From assembly GCF_050632395.1 (NCBI RefSeq), contig NZ_CP192600.1, positions 620,001 through 684,000 on the forward strand: DNA of 64,000 bases. The letters run 5' to 3'. The position numbers were made by a program, and so were the translations under genes. Origin of the DNA: JAUYQR01 sp050632395 (GTDB taxonomy: Bacteria > Pseudomonadota > Alphaproteobacteria > Rhodobacterales > Rhodobacteraceae). A model generated the notes under the pieces. It searched no databases. It saw only the letters and a program-made list of their open reading frames with translations, and was not told where the DNA came from. This document shows, piece by piece, positions 59,847 to 64,000 of the stretch; within the stretch, counting starts at the first letter, position 1, and the number at the start of each line of letters is the position of its first letter.

Positions 59847-60797
59847 ATGCGGATAGCGGAGCGCGTGACTTTCGGTGGGTCGGGGCTGAACCGGGCGGCG
59901 GAGCTGCGGCGCGACCCGCAAGCGCTGGCGGCGGCGTTGGACCGGGGGGGCGTTTTGCCGGTCTGGCGCGGCAAGCCCTTGATCGCGGGGAACGCGGCGG
60001 GGTGGGTGCCGGCGGGGCATCCGGTGCTGGCCCATGCCGGGACGATGGTGTTTCTGGGCATCGACGACGGGGTGCCGAGGTTTGCGGCAGATATCTCGGA
60101 CTGGTCGCCCGAGGCGGGGGCCGAGGCGGTGGAGGCGGGGTTTTTCGACCCCTCGGTGCAGCGCCACCCGGCGCTGGACGAGGGATTTGGCTTTGCCGAA
60201 TTGCGCGGGGTGATGACGGAGCTTTCGGCGCGGGATGCCGAGCTGGCGGCCACGGCGAAGGCTGTGTTGCATTGGCACCGGAGCCACGCGTTCTGCGCCA
60301 CCTGCGGGGCGCGGTCGGAGCCGGCGCAGGGCGGTTGGCAGCGCGATTGTGCCGCCTGTGGGGCGCATCACTTTCCGCGGACCGACCCGGTGGTGATCAT
60401 GCTGGTGACGCGGGGCAATTCGGTGCTGCTGGGCCGTAGCCCGGCATGGCCTGAGGGGATGTATTCGCTGCTGGCGGGGTTCGTCGAGCCGGGGGAGACG
60501 CTGGAGGCCGCGGTGCGGCGCGAGGTGTTCGAGGAGGCTGGCATCCGTTGTGGCGAGGTCGGGTATCTGGCGTCGCAGCCGTGGCCGTTTCCGGCGTCGC
60601 TGATGTTCGGGGCGCGTGCGGAGGCGTTGGACGAGGCGATCACCGTCGACCCGCAGGAGTTGGAGCACGCGCTGTGGGTGACCCGCGAGGAGATGGTGGC
60701 GGTGATGGCGGGGCTGCATCCGGTGATAAAGCCGGCGCGGCGCGGTGCGATCGCACATTTCATTCTGGAAAACTGGCTTGCCGACAGGCTTGACTGA
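59847..60797 (+). CDS. nudC: NAD(+) diphosphatase (Nudix)
   Basis: A 316-residue Nudix enzyme that hydrolyses NADH/NAD and can remove NAD caps from RNA. It has four zinc cysteines (CATC...CAAC, about 150-170), the Nudix box GFVEPGETLEAAVRREVFEEAG, and the NudC-specific SQPWPFPASLM motif after it. The start MRIAER at 59847 has GGGGGGCGG upstream. Followed at 66 bases by an SRPBCC gene. Confidence 0.94.
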   Translation: MRIAERVTFGGSGLNRAAELRRDPQALAAALDRGGVLPVWRGKPLIAGNAAGWVPAGHPVLAHAGTMVFLGIDDGVPRFAADISDWSPEAGAEAVEAGFFDPSVQRHPALDEGFGFAELRGVMTELSARDAELAATAKAVLHWHRSHAFCATCGARSEPAQGGWQRDCAACGAHHFPRTDPVVIMLVTRGNSVLLGRSPAWPEGMYSLLAGFVEPGETLEAAVRREVFEEAGIRCGEVGYLASQPWPFPASLMFGARAEALDEAITVDPQELEHALWVTREEMVAVMAGLHPVIKPARRGAIAHFILENWLADRLD

Positions 60798-60862
60798 CCG
60801 CAAGGATTGCACGGGTGCGCCCGCCCTGTGGTATGCGTGGCTGGTGGTAAAGAGGGTGCTGC

Positions 60863-61345
60863 ATGAGACTGACGGCAAAAACCGATATCGAAGTGCCGTT
60901 GGCCGAGGTCTACCGCTATATCACCGATTTCAACGCCTGGGAGGACGCCGCGACGCAGCGGGGTGCCGAGGTGGCTCGCACCGGGGTCAAGGCGGATGCG
61001 GTGGGCGCGGGCTGGCGGGTGCGGTTTGCCTACAGGGGCAAGGCGCGCAACGTGCTGGTCAAGGTGGCGCGGCTGGTGCCGGGCGAAGTGGCGGCGTTCC
61101 TGATCGACAGCCCGTCGATCGAGGGGGCATCGCAGCTTGAGGTGACGCCTCTGTCGCCGCGACGGACGCGGGTGCGGGTGGTGTTGGACGTGAAGCCGAA
61201 GACGCTGGCCGCACGGGTGTTCATCAGCACGCTGCGGCTGTCGAAGGCGCGGGTGGACCGGCGGTTCGAGGGGCGCGTGGCACAGTTGGGCGCGGCGCTG
61301 GTCGCGCGGTATCAGCGCAGCCAGCTTGCCGGGGCGAAGGGTTAG
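60863..61345 (+). CDS. SRPBCC-family protein
   Basis: A 160-residue START-like domain protein (LTAKTDIEVPLAEVYRYITDFNAWED, RVRFAYRGKARNV, LEVTPLSPRRTRVRVVLDVKPKTLA). Ligand unknown. Same direction as nudC, 66 bases away. Its stop overlaps the convergent pheA stop (four bases, TTAG), so no terminator separates them. Confidence 0.85.
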   Translation: MRLTAKTDIEVPLAEVYRYITDFNAWEDAATQRGAEVARTGVKADAVGAGWRVRFAYRGKARNVLVKVARLVPGEVAAFLIDSPSIEGASQLEVTPLSPRRTRVRVVLDVKPKTLAARVFISTLRLSKARVDRRFEGRVAQLGAALVARYQRSQLAGAKG

Positions 61346-62175
61346 CCGCGCTCGCGGTCGGCGGGGTAGACGCCGAGGATGTTGGACTGCGAGGTGAAGT
61401 AGCGCAGTTCCTCCAGCGCGAGGGCGACGTTCGGGTCTTCGGGATGGCCTTCGATGTCGGCGTAGAATTCGGTGGCGGTGAAGGAGCCGCCGACCATGTA
61501 GCTTTCCAGCTTTGTCATGTTGACGCCGTTGGTGGCGAAGCCGCCCATCGCCTTGTAGAGCGCGGCGGGGATGTTGCGGACGCGGAAGGTGAAGGTGGTG
61601 ATCATCTTGCCGGTGCCGCGACGGGAATGATCGGGCGTGCGCGACATGACGAGGAAGCGGGTGGTGTTGTTGGCGTGATCTTCGATCTGCGGGGCGATCA
61701 CGTCGAGGCCGTAGATCTGGGCGGCAAGTTCCGAGGCGAGGGCGGCCTTCGTCTTGTCGCCAGCCTCGGCCACCTCGCGCGCGGCGCGGGCGTTGTCGGA
61801 GGAGACCTTGCCCTTGATGTTGTGGGCGCGCAGGAAGCCCGCGCATTGCGGCAGGATGACGACGTGACCGTGGGCTTCGGTGATGTCGTGCAGTTTCGCG
61901 CCGGGCACGCCGAGGAGGTTGACGTGCACGCGCACGAAGGCCTCGCCTACGATGTGGAGGCCGGATTTGGGCAGGAGCGAGTGAACGTCAGCGACGCGGC
62001 CATAGGTGGAATTTTCAACCGCGAGCATGCCGAGATCGACCTCGCCGCGCGCGACCTTGTCGACGACATCCTCGAATGTGGTCGATGGAACCGCCTCCAT
62101 GTCGGGGCGCGATTGCTGGCAGGCCTGGTGCGAATAGGCGCCAAGTTCCCCCTGAAAGGCGATGCGACCGGTCAT
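61342..62175 (-). CDS. pheA: Prephenate dehydratase
   Basis: Converts prephenate to phenylpyruvate in phenylalanine synthesis (277 aa, without a chorismate mutase domain). The core GRIAFQGELGAYSHQAC, ENSTYGRVADVHSLLP, NNTTRFLVMSR and a C-terminal ACT domain (about 190-277, phenylalanine feedback site, ESYMVGGSFTATEFYADIEG) are intact. The gene is divergent from the cytochrome c gene; a 7-bp stem (62241-62261) lies in the intergenic region. Longer in-frame starts upstream are unlikely, as the domain begins at ATG 62175. Confidence 0.95.
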   Translation of the reverse strand: MTGRIAFQGELGAYSHQACQQSRPDMEAVPSTTFEDVVDKVARGEVDLGMLAVENSTYGRVADVHSLLPKSGLHIVGEAFVRVHVNLLGVPGAKLHDITEAHGHVVILPQCAGFLRAHNIKGKVSSDNARAAREVAEAGDKTKAALASELAAQIYGLDVIAPQIEDHANNTTRFLVMSRTPDHSRRGTGKMITTFTFRVRNIPAALYKAMGGFATNGVNMTKLESYMVGGSFTATEFYADIEGHPEDPNVALALEELRYFTSQSNILGVYPADRERG

Positions 62176-62240
62176 AACTGCGACTCTCCTGCCCGAAAGC
62201 GGTGAATAGGGGCGTTTGGTCGCGCGTCTACACCTTGAAA

Positions 62241-62261
62241 CTACCCGGGGGAAGCGGGTAG
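62241..62261. promoter_or_regulatory. Inverted repeat between pheA and cytochrome c
   Basis: CTACCCG (62241-62247) and CGGGTAG (62255-62261) are perfect complements with a seven-base spacer, 28 bases before the cytochrome ATG and 66 bases upstream of pheA. It could be an operator or a leader hairpin. Confidence 0.35.
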
Positions 62262-62289
62262 ATACCGCGCGGAACAAGACCCGAGGTAG

Positions 62290-62820
62290 ATGCGCATGTT
62301 CGACACGATGACGATGACCAAGGCTGTGGGCGCGGTATGCGGCTCGTTGCTGGTGTTCCTGCTTGCGGGCTGGGCGGCGACATCGCTTTACACCGTTGGC
62401 GGACATGGTGAGGGCCACGGCGAAGAGGTCGCGCAGGCCTATGTGATCGAGACCGAGGCGGCAGAGCCTGCAGAAGCGGCCGAGGAAGGCCCAGACTTTG
62501 CAACGCTGCTGGCCTCGGCTGATGCGGCGGCGGGCGAAGCGGTGTTCAAGAAGTGCGGGTCGTGCCACAAGCTGGACGGCAGCGACGGCGTCGGGCCGCA
62601 CCTGAACGGGGTCGTCGGGCGCAACCATGCGGCGGTTCCGGGCTTTTCCTATTCGGAAGCCAACCTTGCGCTGGCGGCTGAGGTGTGGACGCCGGAAGCG
62701 ATCAACTCGTTCATCGAAAACCCCAAGGGCTACATGCCTGGCACGAAGATGTCGTTCGCGGGCCTGCCGAAGGCGGAAGACCGGGCCAACCTGATCGCCT
62801 ATCTGGCCACCACCAAGTAA
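62290..62820 (+). CDS. Membrane-anchored cytochrome c (cytochrome cy type)
   Basis: A 176-residue electron carrier. One N-terminal helix (AVGAVCGSLLVFLLAGWAATSLY) anchors it; an acidic linker (EETAE-like, VIETEAAEPAEAAEEGPD) follows; the class I c-type domain holds CGSCH (Cys89, Cys92, His93) and a Met ligand in GYMPGTKMSF. Such proteins carry electrons between the bc1 complex and oxidases or reaction centres in Rhodobacteraceae. Start ATG 62290 follows GAGGTAG. A classical terminator follows. Confidence 0.92.
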   Translation: MRMFDTMTMTKAVGAVCGSLLVFLLAGWAATSLYTVGGHGEGHGEEVAQAYVIETEAAEPAEAAEEGPDFATLLASADAAAGEAVFKKCGSCHKLDGSDGVGPHLNGVVGRNHAAVPGFSYSEANLALAAEVWTPEAINSFIENPKGYMPGTKMSFAGLPKAEDRANLIAYLATTK

Positions 62821-62845
62821 CACAGCGCGACCGCGCGATGATCGA

Positions 62846-62868
62846 GCCGCCCGTTCGGGCGGCTTTTT
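62846..62868 (+). terminator. Intrinsic terminator after cytochrome c
   Basis: GCCGCCCG (62846-62853) and CGGGCGGC (62856-62863) form a strong stem with a minimal loop, followed by TTTTT (62864-62868), 26 bases after the stop codon. Confidence 0.88.
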
Positions 62869-62985
62869 CATGCGCATCAGGCCGGATCACGCATTTGCGC
62901 ACGGTCGATTGCGGCATCTTTGCTCGACAACAGACGATTTGGCATAAATGAATAAGGCAACGAGTCTTGCGGGGGAGTTCGGCGG

Positions 62986-64000
62986 ATGCGGTCAGCGGTC
63001 AAGGCGAAAGCGGTCAATCGGCGTGGCGCGGTGTGGCAGGGGATCGGCGCGGGTGTGCTGGTGCTGGCGCTGGCCGGAACCACGATGGCGGCGCGGGCCG
63101 AGACGGTGATCAAGTCGCACGGCATATCGACCTTTGGGGATCTGGCACTGCCGGCGGATTTCACGCACCTGCCTTATGTGAACCCCAACGCGCCCAAGGG
63201 CGGCGAGATGAGCCAGTGGTCGCCGGGCAGCTTTGATTCGTTCAATCCCTACGCTATCGCCGGAAACGCGGCGGCACTGTCGTCGATTTTCTACGAATCC
63301 ATCCTGTCCGGCACGCTGGACGATGTGAGCGCGGCTTACTGCCTTTTGTGCGAGACGATGGAGTATCCCGAGGACCGGTCGTGGGTGATCTTCAACCTGC
63401 GCAAGGATGTGAAATTCTCGGACGGTTCGCCGTTCACGGCAGAGGATGTGCTGTTCAGCCACAACCTGTTTCTGGAAAAGGGCATCCCCGAATACCGCAC
63501 CGCGGCGGGCGGCAAGTTCGAGAAGGTCGAGATTCTTGATCCCTACCGGATCAAGTTCACCTTCACCCCCGGCACGCCGTTTCGGGACATGCCGGGGCAG
63601 GCGGGCAGCACGACGATCTTTTCCAAGAAGCACTACGAGGAAAACAAGCGCGATCTGGAGAAGTCGAGCCTTGAGCCGTTCCTTGGCACCGGGCCTTATG
63701 TGCTGGAAAGCTTCAAGCCCGGTCAGCAGGTGATCTACAAGCGGGATGAGGATTACTGGGGCGAAAAGCACCCGCTGAACGTGGGCCAGAACAACTTTGA
63801 CCGGATCAGGATCGAGTATTTCGGCGACGACAATGCCGCGATGGAAGCGTTCAAGGGCGGGGTCTACACGTTCCGCAACGAAAGCTCGGCCAAGCAGTGG
63901 GCGACGGCCTATGACTTTCCGGCGGTGGCGTCGGGCGATGTGATCAAGGCGGAACTGCCGTCGGGGAATATCGCGGGCGGGCAGGCGTTCATCTTCAACC
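62986..64000 (+). CDS. YejA-type peptide ABC transporter substrate-binding protein (3' end outside)
   Basis: The first 338 residues of a family 5 extracellular binding protein. The signal peptide is WQGIGAGVLVLALAGTTMA, ending in AARA-ET. YVNPNAPKGGEMSQWSPGSFDSFNPY and WVIFNLRKDVKFSDGSPFTAEDV are YejA marks. The rest of a yejABEF-type operon is expected to the right. The preceding terminator separates it from the cytochrome gene. GGGGGAG lies upstream of ATG 62986. Confidence 0.92.
   Translation, partial: MRSAVKAKAVNRRGAVWQGIGAGVLVLALAGTTMAARAETVIKSHGISTFGDLALPADFTHLPYVNPNAPKGGEMSQWSPGSFDSFNPYAIAGNAAALSSIFYESILSGTLDDVSAAYCLLCETMEYPEDRSWVIFNLRKDVKFSDGSPFTAEDVLFSHNLFLEKGIPEYRTAAGGKFEKVEILDPYRIKFTFTPGTPFRDMPGQAGSTTIFSKKHYEENKRDLEKSSLEPFLGTGPYVLESFKPGQQVIYKRDEDYWGEKHPLNVGQNNFDRIRIEYFGDDNAAMEAFKGGVYTFRNESSAKQWATAYDFPAVASGDVIKAELPSGNIAGGQAFIFN

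Overview
The window looks like chromosomal DNA of a free-living alphaproteobacterium of the Rhodobacteraceae (Rhodobacter/Gemmobacter/Tabrizicola-like). The basis is high GC, gene orders typical of that family (DUF3576-leuS-lptE-holA, dnaX-ybaB-recR, pheA beside a membrane-anchored cytochrome c, urtABCDE, a UrtB with a long N-terminal domain), a porin of the alphaproteobacterial type, and small intergenic repeats of the kind common in these genomes. No tRNA, rRNA, CRISPR array, transposase or phage gene was seen. The only structured RNA gene is the signal recognition particle RNA (ffs, about 52641-52738, minus strand).

Layout. 0-5.9 kb: two small lipoproteins, argH, a TlpA-like thioredoxin, xth, an orphan OmpR-type response regulator, ribA and an L,D-transpeptidase. 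5.9-10.5 kb: amylosucrase, a YggS-type PLP protein, a porin and a DUF3576 lipoprotein. 10.6-14.7 kb: leuS, lptE, holA. 14.8-24.9 kb: an accessory region with an outer-membrane transporter-like barrel, a type I arylsulfatase, an MBL-fold hydrolase, a second barrel, four membrane proteins of unknown role and a radical-SAM sulfatase maturase. A perfect FNR/FnrL-type box (15816-15829) precedes the sulfatase. 25-28.5 kb: a lipoprotein alpha/beta hydrolase and a large MscS channel. 28.7-35.5 kb: urea ABC transporter urtABCDE. 35.5-44.1 kb: aldo/keto reductase, LysR, glycosyltransferase-like gene, then a polyamine-type ABC importer with an aminoaldehyde dehydrogenase. 44.2-46.4 kb: MbfA-like iron exporter with an Irr-type box, TetR regulator and a broken NYN-domain gene. 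46.4-52.5 kb: folC, accD, recR, ybaB, dnaX, rsgA, followed by ffs. 52.8-62.2 kb: creatinase/M24-like protein, CPBP protease, a HAD-arsR-AHSA1-GST run, a CpdB-like phosphodiesterase, nudC, an SRPBCC protein and pheA. 62.3 kb to the end: cytochrome c and the start of a YejA-type peptide-binding protein.

How parts fit. The sulfatase carries the Cys-type CSPTR motif, and the maturase that would convert that Cys to formylglycine lies in the same region. The FnrL-type box suggests low-oxygen expression, which would suit an oxygen-sensitive maturase. The two ABC operons encode uptake of urea (or short amides) and of a polyamine-like substrate, the latter coupled to aldehyde oxidation. MbfA and its box indicate iron-dependent control.

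The most unusual material is non-coding. Three repeat families recur. (i) A near-perfect palindrome GTGTCCCAC-N-GTGGGACAC sits directly after the stop codons of three unrelated genes and is followed by AT-rich boxes, one of which fits TTAA-N7-TTAA. (ii) A module of G-rich hairpin plus GGGATATTT plus CAAAGAGGAAG or a GATGAAG-like end occurs in four clear copies and one weak one; one copy is inside the 5' end of urtC. (iii) GGGGAGGG hairpins lie between binding-protein and downstream genes of both ABC operons, and one is inside the 5' end of lptE. All functional statements are read from sequence and family knowledge only; no database search was run.
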